The notes: generated by a model not told the origin, from the letters alone. Positions 41,618 through 52,432 are shown, counted from the first letter of the stretch. The stretch is DNA of 64,000 nucleotides from Emiliania huxleyi CCMP1516 (GCF_000372725.1 NW_005201249.1:187820-251819); one strand, 5' to 3'. Numbers and translations are program-made.

Positions 41618-42006
41618 TATTCGCGTTTAGAGCTGTTTAACATTAACTTTGGGCCTAACAGTTGCGCTAGTGTTGGGTGAAATCCTTAACGTTGTTCAAG
41701 TGTTCACCCCAGCTCATGCTGTTACTGTTTTTGTTACTGTTGTTACTGTTGTTCAGCGGTCAGCAAGCAGAAAATGCCAAAAAAACCGGGTAAAACCCGA
41801 AAAACCTGGGGTTTTCCGGGTATTTTCGGGTATTACCCGCACTGGACGCTGGAGATCGTCGTGGGTCACTGCCAGGCCTTCCTTATTGTTGTTCAGCCGG
41901 CCTAACGTTAGCTACTGTTGTTGGGGAGCCCCACTGTTGTTCTGTTGTTACTGTTAACACTAGCAACACTGTTCAGCTCCCAACGTTAAACAGCTCTATT
42001 CGCGTT
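41618..42006. mobile_element. Non-autonomous inverted-repeat element with 9-10 bp target duplication
   Basis: (T)ATTCGCGTT flanks the element at 41618-41627 and 41997-42006. Just inside, GAGCTGTTTAAC at 41630 is inverted at about 41985-41996 (GTTAAACAGCTC), and imperfect pairing continues (TTGGG, CTAACAGTTGC/GCAACACTG, CTAGTGTT). The interior is a GTTACTGTTGTTCAG-rich sequence plus a central palindrome (CCGGGTAAAACCCG...CGGGTATTACCCG). A 9-10 bp duplication is typical of Mutator-like elements; no transposase is present. Confidence 0.8.
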
Positions 42007-42809
42007 ATCGAAGGGGCGGCGGGCGGGGTGGGGGGCATCCAGAAAGAAAGAAATAAACAGTAAGTCCCAGCTTGCGTCTCTGCGGTGCATCAGCAGGTCT
42101 GATCAGTTCGTGTCATCGCGGGTTTTGCAGCTCCGCAGCCTGCGCGCGCTGCCGGTAGTGGGGGAAATGGCTCAGTCTGCGAATAAAATTTTTCTGGGCC
42201 GCTCTTCTGGGCAGGTACGAGCTTAGAACTAAGGCTTAGTGCTTACTTCCTCTTGATCACAGCGGATTTTGGTCACAATTTTCACATCACCGCAGAGACG
42301 CAACGCGCTCAAAAAGTAGCAGGAATGGCTTAGAAGGCTCCAAAGGGGCTCCCAGCCACTAAATGTGTCCGCCCGGCCACTGAAAACGGACTCCGGCAAG
42401 CACTTTGTCCTGCCACGCGCACGCGCGCACACGCGCACTCACTCCCCTTGTTCTCTCTCTCTCTCTCAAATCGGAGGGTCGGTCTACGCAGCGGGCTTCG
42501 TGAATGAACTAAAGCGGCCCAACGTTTTGGTTTCATCAAGTTGCGCCAGATAGGGAGTGTGCCACGCGCCAGCTCCGTCCGACCGCGAGCGAGGGGCGGT
42601 CGGTCGGTGGGTGCTGGGTGGGCGCGGGGTGGCATCAACAAGTCGAATTTTTTGGGGCTCAGCGAAGAGTATACCAAACTTCGCAGTTCATCAAGTATCG
42701 CCGATGAGCTGCCAAGATTGATCAGTCGCAGACACAATTAAACAACGTCGTCTAACATGGGGCGCCCGTCGCCGACCTGTGTCATATCTTTGCAGTCGCA
42801 ACCACACTT
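42007..42809. other. Intergenic, no gene seen
   Basis: Contains purine tracts, a CT-rich run (about 42453-42468) and no recognisable coding sequence. Probably includes the promoter of the hydroxyproline-rich protein gene that starts at 42810. Confidence 0.5.
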
Positions 42810-44627
42810 ATGTCTAGGGTTCGGCGCGCGCTCACGCAGCTCGCCCTCGCGGCCATTACTGTTTCGCCGAGTGCCGCCGACGGACTCTATCGTCTCGCCG
42901 AGGCGTACTGCGATGGGGACGACTTGACGGACTACGTGTACCTTGGCGACGAAGCGGCTCGTCATCAGTGCAGCATCGACTCGGGCTGCAGCGGCGTCAC
43001 CTGCGCGGTGAGTCGGGGAACGGGGATCGACGGCTACTGCAAGCTCAAGTCGACGGTCTATTCGGCCGCAAACGGGGACAGCCGATTCTACTGCCTCGCG
43101 AAATGCTCTGCGATTCCCGGCCCACTCTGCACCCCGCCCTCGCCGCCCTCACCGCCGCCGCCGTCCCCGCCGCCACCACCGCCGCCGCCCTCACCGCCGC
43201 CGCCGTCGCCGCCACCACCACCGCCGCTGCCGCCGCCGTCCCCGCCGCCGCCACCGCCGTTGCCGCCGCCGTCCCCGCCGCCGCCACCGCCGCTGCCCCC
43301 GCCGCCCCCGCCGCCGCCAAATCCGTGGATTTTGGGATCCCCGGGCATGATTTGCGACGATGTCTGCGACTTGGTTGGACTCACGTGCAATGCCGCGATG
43401 CAAAGCACGATTAACACGGAGGAGCTCATTCGTGAGACGGTGCGAAACGCTCAGAACGGGGCCGAATGCAAGCCCGATTCTATCTCGTCAAGATCGTACG
43501 CTGGCACCCCGTATATGACCATTCAGTACAACTCGATGCATTGCACATACTTTGTACCGGGATCAGGAGATGATGCGCTGTCAAGTTGCACCGGCAACTT
43601 GTATGCGTGGCATCGGCCTTTGTGCTACTGCTCGCCGACGCCGCCCCAGTCGCCGCCGCCTCCCTCGGCATCGCCGTCGCCGCCGCCTCCCTCGTCGCCT
43701 CCCTCCCCGCCGCCGCCGCCGCCGCCGCCTCCCCCGCCGCCGCCCTCACCGCCGCCGCCGCCGCCGCCGCCTCCCCCCCCGCCGCCCTCACCGCCGCCGC
43801 CCTCCCCGCCACCACCACCGCCGCCGCCCTCACCGCCGCCGCCGTCCCCGCCACCACCACCGCCGCTGCCGCCGCCGTCCCCGCCGCCGCCACCGCCGTT
43901 GCCGCCGCCGTCCCCGCCGCCGCCACCGCCGCTGCCCCCGCCGCCCCCGCCGCCGCCACCGTCCCCGCCGCCGCCACCGCCGCTGCCGCCGCCGTCCCCG
44001 CCACCACCGCCGCCGCCTCCGAGCCTGCCATCGGGCATATCAAGCGACTGCGCTGCTGCAGCCAGCAACGGCTGCCTCGACGACTGCTGCTCTTGGACAT
44101 ACTGCGCTGACGCACCCGATGACAATTGTGAGTATGGGAATATTCCAGCCAAGTGCCTCTCAGCACAGCCACAGCATGGCGGAGGAACTGGGGAATGTGT
44201 CGCCCAGCTGCCACTATCAGACCACCCAACATTCGCGTACAGTCTGAGCTGCTGCACACCGCCGCCGCCCTTGCCGCCGCCCTCGCCGCCCCCGCCCTCG
44301 CCGCCGCCGCCCTCGCCGCCACCAGCCTCGCCGCCGCCGCCCACCCCGCCGCCTCCCTCTCCGCTGCCACCACCCTCGCTGCCGCCATCATCACCACGGC
44401 CATCCCCCACCCCGCCGCCGCCCCCCACCCCATCGCCGCCCTCTCCGCCGCCACCATCACCCAAGCCCTCTCCGCCGGCGCCACCACCGCCGCCGCCGCC
44501 GCCATCAAAGCCGCCGTTTCCCGAGCCCTCGCCACCGCCACTCCCCCCGTGTGACGTGTCCGAGCTATTGGAGGACGCGCCGGCGGGCGCCGACACCATC
44601 TACGTGAGCACCTACTCTGTGGCCTAA
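42810..44627 (+). CDS. Secreted hydroxyproline-rich glycoprotein with three Cys-rich domains
   Basis: A 605-residue single exon. Signal peptide MSRVRRALTQLALAAITVSP, cleaved near SAADG. Domain 1 (about 25-105) is Cys-rich with YCDGDDLTDYVYLGDEAARH and DSRFYCLAKC. Domain 2 (about 170-275) holds MICDDVCDLVGLTCNAAMQ and YFVPGSGDDALSSCTGNL; domain 3 (about 410-480) holds CLDDCCSWTYCADAPDDN. The domains are separated by long (S)PPP/PPSPPPP tracts, the targets of prolyl hydroxylation and O-glycosylation in algal extracellular matrix proteins of the pherophorin/HRGP kind. Many copies of CCGCCGTCCCCG make the linkers prone to length change. It lacks a membrane span. A GTG at 44602 could be an intron donor leading to the next small frame. 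Confidence 0.8.
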   Translation: MSRVRRALTQLALAAITVSPSAADGLYRLAEAYCDGDDLTDYVYLGDEAARHQCSIDSGCSGVTCAVSRGTGIDGYCKLKSTVYSAANGDSRFYCLAKCSAIPGPLCTPPSPPSPPPPSPPPPPPPPSPPPPSPPPPPPLPPPSPPPPPPLPPPSPPPPPPLPPPPPPPPNPWILGSPGMICDDVCDLVGLTCNAAMQSTINTEELIRETVRNAQNGAECKPDSISSRSYAGTPYMTIQYNSMHCTYFVPGSGDDALSSCTGNLYAWHRPLCYCSPTPPQSPPPPSASPSPPPPSSPPSPPPPPPPPPPPPPSPPPPPPPPPPPPPSPPPPSPPPPPPPPSPPPPSPPPPPPLPPPSPPPPPPLPPPSPPPPPPLPPPPPPPPPSPPPPPPLPPPSPPPPPPPPSLPSGISSDCAAAASNGCLDDCCSWTYCADAPDDNCEYGNIPAKCLSAQPQHGGGTGECVAQLPLSDHPTFAYSLSCCTPPPPLPPPSPPPPSPPPPSPPPASPPPPTPPPPSPLPPPSLPPSSPRPSPTPPPPPTPSPPSPPPPSPKPSPPAPPPPPPPPSKPPFPEPSPPPLPPCDVSELLEDAPAGADTIYVSTYSVA

Positions 44628-44643
44628 ACGGCTCGACCGGATC

Positions 44644-44880
44644 ATGAACACCTCCAAGCAGCTCGCTGGTACGGGCGTGGTGGTTCACGCCGACAAGCGC
44701 CTGAAGACCTTCACCAAGAAGAGCGTCACCCCTCGGCTTGCCTTTGCCTTTCGCCGTCGTAGAAGCGGCGAGCAATCTGGGACTGTCAGCGACGTGCCTG
44801 AGAACGACTCTGGCGAGTTCGAGCGGACCCCGCGTGCGGCCTCGCCGGAGTCTTCAACCGAGATCAGCCTCCGCCTCTGA
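44644..44880 (+). CDS. Small basic/acidic hypothetical frame
   Basis: 78 residues: MNTSKQLAGTGVVVHADKRL, a basic stretch (AFAFRRRRSG) and an acidic tail (DVPENDSGEFERTPRAASPE). It follows the hydroxyproline-rich gene by 16 bp. It could be that gene's last exon, a separate small gene, or nothing; no family is recognised. Confidence 0.25.
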   Translation: MNTSKQLAGTGVVVHADKRLKTFTKKSVTPRLAFAFRRRRSGEQSGTVSDVPENDSGEFERTPRAASPESSTEISLRL

Positions 44881-45420
44881 CATCGGAGCGTGAGAGACGC
44901 TCGGCAATCACGACTCTAGTCTCTACACGTACGCTCGGGGCGCAGCCTCGCCAGCGGGATGCGCCCATCGCTGCCCAGCCCCGCGAGGAGCCTGCTGCGT
45001 GGGCCGTGGCCCGCTCCACTGACCACTCGCACATGTTCTGCGGCTGCGCGCAGTGCGGTGTTGCACACGCTCCACCGCCACTGAAGTTTGAATGTCAAAG
45101 CCACGGCGCGGGTGGAAATGCGAACGAGAATTTGTGCAATCTCGGCGGTGACGGTCAGCTCGGCAGGGGCGGCCGCGCCCAGCTCCAGCTCAAAGAAATT
45201 GTTGTAATGGTCCAAGGTCTCAAGTGGATCTTGCGCACAAACGTTCCGCGAGGGACCACACGCGCACGAGGGGTAGGCTCTGGGCACTTGCCCATTGTGT
45301 GCACACACAACACCACAGCGACTACATCTATATCACTCACCCACACACGCTACAGTATGTGGCTATGCCCACGGTCTCGCCGCTATCGCTCCTCTGCTGG
45401 CCAGCTCTAAAGCCGTACCG

Positions 45421-46420
45421 CTACCTCGCCCACGACTGTACCGCAGCTCGCCCCCGCCGCACGGCGCGCTCGAGGTGCTCGCTGGGCGGGGTGTCGCGCC
45501 AGCCGTCGGCCTGGAGCAGAAACGTGGCACTCGCGCCGCCGCCGTCCGCCGATGAGCCAAGGGCGGACCTCTCCTCGCGCGCCACCGCAACCTCGCGCGC
45601 CTCTCGGCGGCCGCAGTGCTCGCAGTACGTCTCGACCCGCTCCCTCCCCTCGCCCGTCGCCGTCGCGCCGGCGAGCGTGGTCGTCTCGCTCCGCTCGCAG
45701 CGGCAGTGGCACGAGGCGCACGCCTGGTACGCGTTGTGGACGCGTTGCGGACGCGTCAGCGGGCGTGCCATGGACGCGCCGAGGGCGGCGGCGGTGCGAG
45801 CAGAGTGGAGGCGGAGGCGTCGACAGGCTAGACATGGCAGGGAGCAAGAGAGTCAGACTGTGGGGGGGAAGGGCGGGCGCGGGGAGGGGGCGTCTCAGAA
45901 GAGTGTCTCAGAAGAGTGTCTCAGAAGAGTGTCTCAGAAGAGTGTCTCGGAGGTGCGTCTCGCACCGCCCCGTCGCCACCGCGAGGACTCGCTCCGTGTG
46001 GCAGCGCGGGCAGCGGAGCAGGCCGAACACGACGGCGCCGAGCCGCCGCTCGTCTCTGGTACGGAGGGGAAGAGGGGTGCGGGGGCCTTGTATCCCACCG
46101 ACTCATCGTAATCGTGCGTCAGCTCATCGTCGCCCGCTTCGATTAATGCGCGCGTACACTATGTTGCGGACGGGCTCGGGCTGGTAGAGCGAGCCGAGAC
46201 GCGATGCACGTTGCACAGCCGCGCGTGCGAGAAATACGCGTGGAAATCTCGGGAACTTGCACCGCATACACACCGTTGCCCGACAGGCAGCAGGTGCGCA
46301 CCGGCCCGATGCTCACCGCATACACACCGTTGCCCGACAGGCAGCAGGTGCGCACCGGCCGCGTAGTCCGCCTTCTTGTACGCCACAGGTGAGCGGGGCC
46401 ACGCCGGCCGCGCGACGGCG
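45421..46420 (-). pseudogene. SET-domain protein, fragmentary
   Basis: Minus strand: two in-frame copies of VRTCCLSGNGVYAV; then SHARLCNVHRVSA, and in another frame LYQPEPVRNIVYARIN, and in a third EAGDDELTHDYDES with VGYKAPAPLFPSV. The last part matches the SET-domain end of lysine methyltransferases (h.qPv......vYA.r.I.aGeELT.DY). A one-base shift at about 46142-46148 separates the last two pieces. Downstream come Cys pairs: LLRCPRCHTERVLAVATGRC and, after a 15-bp tandem repeat (45898-45955, GTGTCTCAGAAGA), ACASCHCRCERSE and VETYCEHCGRREA, resembling zinc-binding post-SET clusters. Introns may explain some frame changes, but the shift within the SET core suggests damage. Confidence 0.5.
46261..46360. 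repeat. 54-bp tandem duplication
   Basis: ACCGCATACACACCGTTGCC... at 46261-46306 recurs at 46315-46360 with period 54 bp (46 of 46 bp identical). The period is a multiple of three, so it duplicates an 18-residue unit (VRTCCLSGNGVYAVSIGP) in the minus-strand SET gene without shifting frame. Confidence 0.85.
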
Positions 46421-46843
46421 TGTTGTGGAAGCTTTGGGATGCGAGAAATAGTATAGCCGCGTTGAGCTATATCTGGAGTCTTTGCGACATATGAAGGCAA
46501 TACCAAGCTCAACACCGCTCTGACAGCGCTCAACAGCTGCTTTCCTCTCCTCAAACAACGTACGGTCTCTCACGCAGACACCCCACGGCACGGACACGGC
46601 AGCCTGCCACGGACGGAGGCCGCGCCGACCGAGCGGACAAGGCACTCATCCGGGTACGGTGGCTCGCGTGCTGCGCAGTGGCTGCTATACCACCGGCTCC
46701 CTGACCCTCAGCTAAGCCGAGTGGCGATCACGCCGACAACAGGCTGTTGCATCGCAAGCTCTGTGTCGTTGCAGGAAGGCTCGGTGGCCGCCTCGCAGCA
46801 ACGAACGCGTCTCGTCCGTGGATGAAGCATCTGCTGGAGGCCA

Positions 46844-47680
46844 TTGGCTGAGCCCACCGGCAACCAATCCGTGTCTGTCACCAGACACGAGCGCGTCGGA
46901 AACTCGCGCTCGGTGCCGCCAACGGGGTGTCTGCAGGGCGGCGCAGCCGCCCCGAGGAAAATTTTGGCCGGAGGACGTCGGGAGGCCGTCGTTTGTCACG
47001 CGGGGAGCCAAGCTGCGGGTATGGCGTCAGCGGCTTACCCCACTAACTCGACCACGGCTCGCTCGGCAACGCGCAGCTCGCCGTGTACAACACGTGCACC
47101 GCCGGCTCCGAGGAGCTCCACCGCGCCGGCGTACGCGCGCCGCGTCTCGGACGCCCTCGGCGCGAGCGGCGGCGGAGGCGGGCTCAAGCAGCGCCGTGTC
47201 CCCCTCCCGGAGCCTCCTCCACCCTCGGCCGCGGAGGACACCCACCCGCGCGCGGACGTGCAGCAGCTGCGCGCCGGCGACAACCCGGGCGTGCGGCTGC
47301 GGCTGCGGCTCCTCGCGCCGCTGCCCGAGTCGCCGCAGCGGCTGCACCGCTCCTTCGCCGCTGCAGAACGCTCCGGCGCCGTCGTCGCGCTCGCGCTCTT
47401 TGGCCACAACCTGCCGCCGGCGCTGCGAGGCTAGCCCTGGCCCAAGCCTCCGCTTTGCTCTAGCCACAGCCCTCGCCCTAGCCATCGCCCTAGCACCAAC
47501 CGAGAAGGCCACCTAACATTGCCTTCCCTCACCCCACCTTAGGCCCGGCGGCAAAGCGCGCCACCGTGGAGACGGAGGCGCCGTCGCTCGTGCGTGCGAG
47601 CTGCGAGCCGCCGGTCGGCGGCGGCGAGGGGCAGCGCGTGGCCTACGACTGTCTCCTCTCCTCGTGGTCCAGCCTGCGGG
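46844..47680 (+). CDS. Unrecognised plus-strand gene, two or more exons
   Basis: Protein-like stretches: SAAEDTHPRADVQQLRAGDN, PGVRLRLRLLAPLPESPQRL, HRSFAAAERSGAVVALALFG and HNLPPALRG with a stop (47432-47434), or splice onto a next exon after CCTTAG at 47542: PAAKRATVETEAPSLVRASC and EGQRVAYDCLLSSWSSLR, followed by a GT. The style (short hydrophobic strands, Leu/Arg-rich) suggests a folded domain, but no family is recognised. The start is not resolved, and the first 60 codons look low-complexity. Confidence 0.35.
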
Positions 47681-47689
47681 TAGTTGAGC

Positions 47690-48124
47690 GCGTGATGGAT
47701 ATCTGCAACACTTTCTTATCAGAGACAAAGGAAAATGGGATCTCAGCAAAACCTCTCGGGAGATACGAAACGCATTCCCCGGCCCGATGGCCCGCTCTGT
47801 ATGTGTCAAACATGTGTGCTCATGTGTCACGATGAGCGCGGCTCACCGCCGCCCCCTCTTGCACACATCTCACGCAGGACGCAGCTCAGAGCCCCACAGA
47901 CCAGCGCTCACACCCCCCCCCCACCCCCACCGCCCCAGGCCCCACTCCCACGCGCACACGCGGGCGCGCTCGATGGCCAGGCGGCACACGCTGGGCCTGG
48001 CTTTGGCCCTGCGTTCCATTATTGGCTAATATTTATTGCTGTTATAAACAAAAGGTAAAATAAATCTTCGCCCAGACATGCTTCACTCGACGGACGACGC
48101 GATGGCCTCCTCTCGACCTCAGGC
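47690..48124. other. Intergenic, no gene seen
   Basis: Includes a C-run (about 47911-47935) and A/T-rich TTATTGCTGTTATAAACAAAAGGTAAAATAAA near 48030-48064, probably the 3' flank of the minus-strand SGNH gene. Confidence 0.5.
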
Positions 48125-49129
48125 TCAGCAGACATGCTGGTTACCTCGCGGGCAAAAGTCCGTAACTACCTCGCAGGCAGAGACACCGGCCGATGGCGAG
48201 AAGGAGAGCAGGAGATCGAGGCGGCTCCGGTACGCCTCGTCTTTGAAGTGCACACTGTCTTCGAAGGGGAAGTCATGTCGACAGGCAGTGCCTCTCCAGT
48301 CGATGACAGGCAAGGCCGTCCGGCACGCGACGTGTGTGCCAAGGAGAGAGATTTGCTGTAGCAAGGCGTTGCGGCACATTTGAGTGGGTAGGAAGGTGTG
48401 CTTTCGATAGCGAGGATTGCTGTGGTGCTGCGTGACCCAAGCCAGCCGCGTGTTTGGCCTCAAAATTGCCCTTGCGCTGCGGACCAAGTGCTCGACTTTC
48501 TCAACCCACGTTCGGTTGAAGAGCATCTGTATGTTCCCCGGGGTCATCTCACAGGCGACCGACTCCCAGACGCCAAGAGTCAGCGTCACTAGGGTAGGTG
48601 CGCCGAATGAGCGCTGAGCCTCGCGGAGGATATCAGCCATGCGTGCCACCGGGTCGTGAGGCTCCCAGCTATGCCTGCGAATCCTGCCGACGGGCCACTG
48701 CGGGTAGACGAAGCCGTGGAGGTACTGCGCGATGCACACCAGAGTCGCGTTCTCGAAGCAAGCTGCCGCCAGTGATTTCGAGAAAGTGCAGCGCGTTGCA
48801 TTAACCAAGCTCTCACACGTTTTGACGTCGTTGGAATCGCCGAGCAGAAGGACAACGCTGCGGGCGGTCAGCCCCCCAGTGATGCACAGGAAGGAAGTGT
48901 AGAGAGCACAAATCATCAAGTAGAGCTCAGTGATGTGTGGGGCACGACAACTCGCGGCCGGCCCGGTTGCGACACGTCCCCACGCGCACGACGAGTATAC
49001 CTGTGAAGCCGGGAGGTACTCGAGCCTCGAGGTGTGGCGGTACGTTGCAATGCCGCCGCCTTCACCCGGGGAGACGGGTCCTGGGTCGCTAATAAGGAAA
49101 GTAAGAGAAGTTTCTCCACACACACACAT
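48125..49129 (-). CDS. SGNH/GDSL-like hydrolase, secreted or membrane-anchored
   Basis: A single-exon frame of 334 residues; a better start may be MICALYTSFLCITGGLTARS at 48916, which gives 263 residues and a signal peptide/anchor. Right after it, VVLLLGDSNDVKTCESL supplies the block-I GDS motif with its nucleophile Ser. LVTLTLGVWE may be block III. Near the end, DWRGTACRHDFPFEDSVHFK supplies the D..H block V (DSVHF) of the catalytic Asp-His pair. This arrangement fits the PC-esterase/GDSL-like family, whose members often remove or add acyl groups on cell-surface polysaccharides. Six Cys residues suggest disulfides. Substrate unknown. Confidence 0.6.
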   Translation of the reverse strand: MCVCGETSLTFLISDPGPVSPGEGGGIATYRHTSRLEYLPASQVYSSCAWGRVATGPAASCRAPHITELYLMICALYTSFLCITGGLTARSVVLLLGDSNDVKTCESLVNATRCTFSKSLAAACFENATLVCIAQYLHGFVYPQWPVGRIRRHSWEPHDPVARMADILREAQRSFGAPTLVTLTLGVWESVACEMTPGNIQMLFNRTWVEKVEHLVRSARAILRPNTRLAWVTQHHSNPRYRKHTFLPTQMCRNALLQQISLLGTHVACRTALPVIDWRGTACRHDFPFEDSVHFKDEAYRSRLDLLLSFSPSAGVSACEVVTDFCPRGNQHVC

Positions 49130-49374
49130 TCCAACGGCAGGCCGCTCGCTTAATTAAGAAATTCTTTTCTTCAATGTCCACCACCCTCACCGCCGACGGA
49201 GCCGTCTTCACCTGGGCGAGGTGTGGGCAAAGGAGCAATGAGAGGGTTAAAAACTTACAACCCTCTTTTTAACCTCCTGGGTTTTTCAACGCCTCGCATT
49301 CTTTTTTCAAAATCAATCCGAATGCCGATCGCTCGCCAAGGCATTGCCGACCTCCACGATCGCTCGCCAAGGCG

Positions 49375-52300
49375 ATGCCGACCATGGCGCAACCCGGACT
49401 GGCTGGCGCTATCGCGCTCAACAACGCCCTCGTCGATGCGCAGTCAAAGCTACCAGAGGGCAGCGCAGCGTTGGACTTGCCAATGTTTGTGGTCGTCGGA
49501 GCGCAGTCATCAGGCAAGTCGAGCGTGCTGGATAACGTGATTGGCCGCTCGTTCCTGCCTCGCGGGTCGGGCACGGTGACTCGCCGCCCACTCGTGCTGA
49601 TGATGCAGCACCACGCGAGCGAAGAGTATGGCGAGTTCAACCACCTCCCGGGTCAGCGCCTCACGACCGACGCGCAGATATGCTCGGCGATCGAGAAGGC
49701 GACGATCGATGAGTGCGGAGAAAAGGGCTTCTCTTCGAGGCCAATTTACCTCCACTACTATTCGCCTACCGTGCCCGACCTCACTTTGGTCGACCTTCCG
49801 GGCCTCATCAAAGCACACGCCGCGGATATGGACCCGAGCGCTCCTCACATCATCAAGACCATGGTGCTGGAGTTTGCCCAGGCACCAGCCGCCATCCTGC
49901 TGGCCGTGACGCCGGCGCACAGCGACCTCGTCACCTCGGACGCGATCCAGCTGGCGAGAGAGGTCGACCCCGACGGGCAGCGCACCCTCGGTGTGCTCAC
50001 CAAGCTTGACTTGATGGACGAAGGGACCGACTGCTCGACTGCACTCCTCGGGGAGGACCCTCGCGCACCCAAGCTGCGCCTCGGCTACGTGGGGGTCGTC
50101 AACCGCGGCCAAAAGGACATCAACAACGGCGTCGACCTCACGGCCGCACGCGCGCGCGAGCGCACCTTCTTCAAGGAGCACGGCGTGTACGGCCGCCCCG
50201 CGATGAGCGGCGCGCGCCTCGGCACGGAGGCGCTGGTTGCGACCTCGTCGGCGCTGCTGGTGGAGCACATCGAGCGCTCCCTGCCCAAGCTCAAAAGTCA
50301 GATCGCGGCGCGGCTCGAGGCGTCCGAGGGTGAGCTCGCGCGCCTCACCGCCCTCGCCGACCCCGCCGCCATCGAGGCAACGCTGTTCAAGGTCGTCGCC
50401 GACGCGCGCAGCGCCTTCTCGTCGCAGCTTAATCCGGGCGCGGCAATGGCGGTGAGCGAGCCTACACTATCAGCCCGTCTCCTATTTCGGCAAACTCGGT
50501 TTCAGCGCTCTAGTCTCGGCTACGTCTCCACTGCAGGTGAGCCAGATGCGTGCGCGCGCCTTCTCGGCGGGGCACGACATCGAGTCGCTCTTCATCGGCG
50601 ACTGATGGCGAGCCGCACGCACGCGGAGGCGGGGCGGCTGCTCGAAATTCATTTGAGACTGAGATTAGGCCTGATGAGCGAGTTGCGCGCGGAGGTCGCC
50701 TGCTACTCGCTCGGTGAGCTCGACCTGATGGCGTGACGGCGACGAGATAGCCCGAGATGTCTGCACGAGGTTAGGCGAGCTCGACCAGATGGCACGGAAG
50801 ATGGCGGGCGTCGGCGGGATGATCTTCGACGTCGACCAGGCCTTCCGGTTCCTCGTCCGCGAGCAGATCCCAAAGTTCGAGGCGGTCTGCGTGCGGCTGG
50901 TCGAGCGCGTGCGCGAGCGCCTCGAGAGCAGCGTGCGGGAGATGGAGCTCGGCATCGGGGGAGACTTCACCTCCGCGGCTAGCCAGCAGGGTGCCGTGAA
51001 CAGTGTCTCTTCACACCGGCAAGCGGTGTCCTTCAGGCGCCTTCCCGCGGCTCGCCGGTGAGGTGCGAGACGCGTGCCTCCGGATCCTCGCCGACTACGC
51101 GGCGCCCACACGGACGCTCGTTCAGGAGCTAGTGGCCATGGAGAACGCTCGCATCAACCTGGCGCACCCGAGCTTTGTCGCCCGGCCGTCGGAGCTCGAG
51201 AGCTTCAACGGCGCAATGACGCGTCTCGCTAAGCGGATGGGGCCGGCCTTTGGCGCGAACCACAGGGTGCACGACGTGGTGCACGAGGGGCCCGCACGCA
51301 AGCGGCGCATCAAGACGGGCGGCCTCCAAAAGTTCGTCTCTCTGGGCCACACGCGCCACCTGCTGCTGCTGCGCACGGGCAAGCTGCAGCGGCTCTCAAG
51401 CCGCCTCTCTGAATAACCATCCCTGAACTTCGGCTGAGACCTCCAAATAGGCCACCTGCAGTGGTTCGAGCCGCACGGCGAAACGACCCAAGCTAAGGGT
51501 ACCCTCAAGCTCGAAGGGTGCAAGCTCCGGCGCGAGCCTCGCGCGTGCAGCCGCGCATATCGGGCTAGAGGTCGGGTAATCGTGTCGCGAGAGAATAGGC
51601 GCGAGCTCCGCTCCCCCGGTGATGTCCGGCCATCCGCAAAGCCGGCGAGGGCGGGCGAGCGGAAGCAGCTGTACCTGTATGGCGCGCCCGCGCTCCTGAA
51701 TTCCGAGATCCTGCTCCAGTTCGAGGACGAGGTCGTCGCCGACGAGTGGGAGCGCCAGCTGCAGCTCGTCATCGACGAGACGCTCGCGGCGGAGCCCGAC
51801 GACGCGCAGAGCGACGCCACGGCCGCGGCCGGCGCTGGGGTGGCGGCCAGGCTAACGGGTGTGCTAGCGCCACTCAAGGAGGAGCACGCGGCGCTGCGCG
51901 ACTTGTCGGAGGCGGCCCGTATCGCCCACTTCAAGCTTGTGCACATGCTCGACTCGTACGTGGGCATCGTGCAGGCGACGCTGTGCGACCTTGTGCCCAA
52001 GGCGATCACCGCGCGCCTGCTCAACGCGACGAGGGACGCGATCAACGCGCGGCTCGAGCCGACGCTGGGTCGCGGCTCGGTGGCCGCGGTCGTCGCGGAG
52101 CTGATGGCGCCCACACCCGAGCACGAAGCCTCGCTCGCGAGGCTGCAGGCGGAGGTTGGGTCGCTCCGCGAGTGTGCGCGCGTCGTCGCCCACGTCCCCT
52201 GCCACGTCCGCGCCGCCCCGTCGCCGGCTACCAACGTCGAGCCTACACGCTCGCCTCTCTCGGAGCTGGCGGACCCCACGGCTCGAACCACTCTACTTTA

Positions 52301-52432
52301 GAGAGCGCTGTGGACGCGGCTTCCGCGGACTTCCGCGCCTCCGCGCCGTGGCTTGGCGCGCCGGCCGCGGCCGAGGCGGTTGAAAGAGAGGGCGAGAGAG
52401 AGCGCGCTGCACACAATCTGCGCGCGCTCTAG
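49375..52432 (+). CDS. Dynamin-family GTPase with PH and GED domains
   Basis: Exon 1 (49375-50451) holds the whole GTPase domain: G1 GAQSSGKSSVLDNVIG, switch I TVTRRPL, G3 LVDLPGLIK, G4 TKLDLMD, G5 VNRGQKDI. Later exons give the stalk (GGMIFDVDQAFRFLVREQIP, LRILADYAAPTRTLVQELVA, MENARINLAHPSF), a PH domain (GGLQKFVSLGHTRHLLLLRT, HLQWFEPHGETTQAKGTLKL, LQFEDEVVADEWERQLQLV) and the GTPase effector domain (KLVHMLDSYVGIVQATLCDL, VPKAITARLLNATRDAINAR). The last exon is probably SAVDAASADFRASAPWLGAP ending near 52430. The order GTPase-stalk-PH-stalk/GED without a Pro-rich tail matches classical or protist dynamins, which sever membrane necks in endocytosis or organelle division. The short exons between 50537 and 50774 could not be resolved; one intron there may start with GC. 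Confidence 0.88.

Noticed and set aside
43480..44775. Long Gly- and Ala-rich frames on the minus strand opposite the hydroxyproline-rich gene
   Set aside because: They are translations of the CCG-rich linker DNA in other frames; the plus strand has a signal peptide and conserved Cys domains.
51460..51480. GGTTCGAGCC, a possible tRNA T-loop word
   Set aside because: It lies in the dynamin PH-domain exon (LQWFEPHGE) and has no matching acceptor, D or anticodon stems. No tRNA or rRNA was recognised anywhere in the window.
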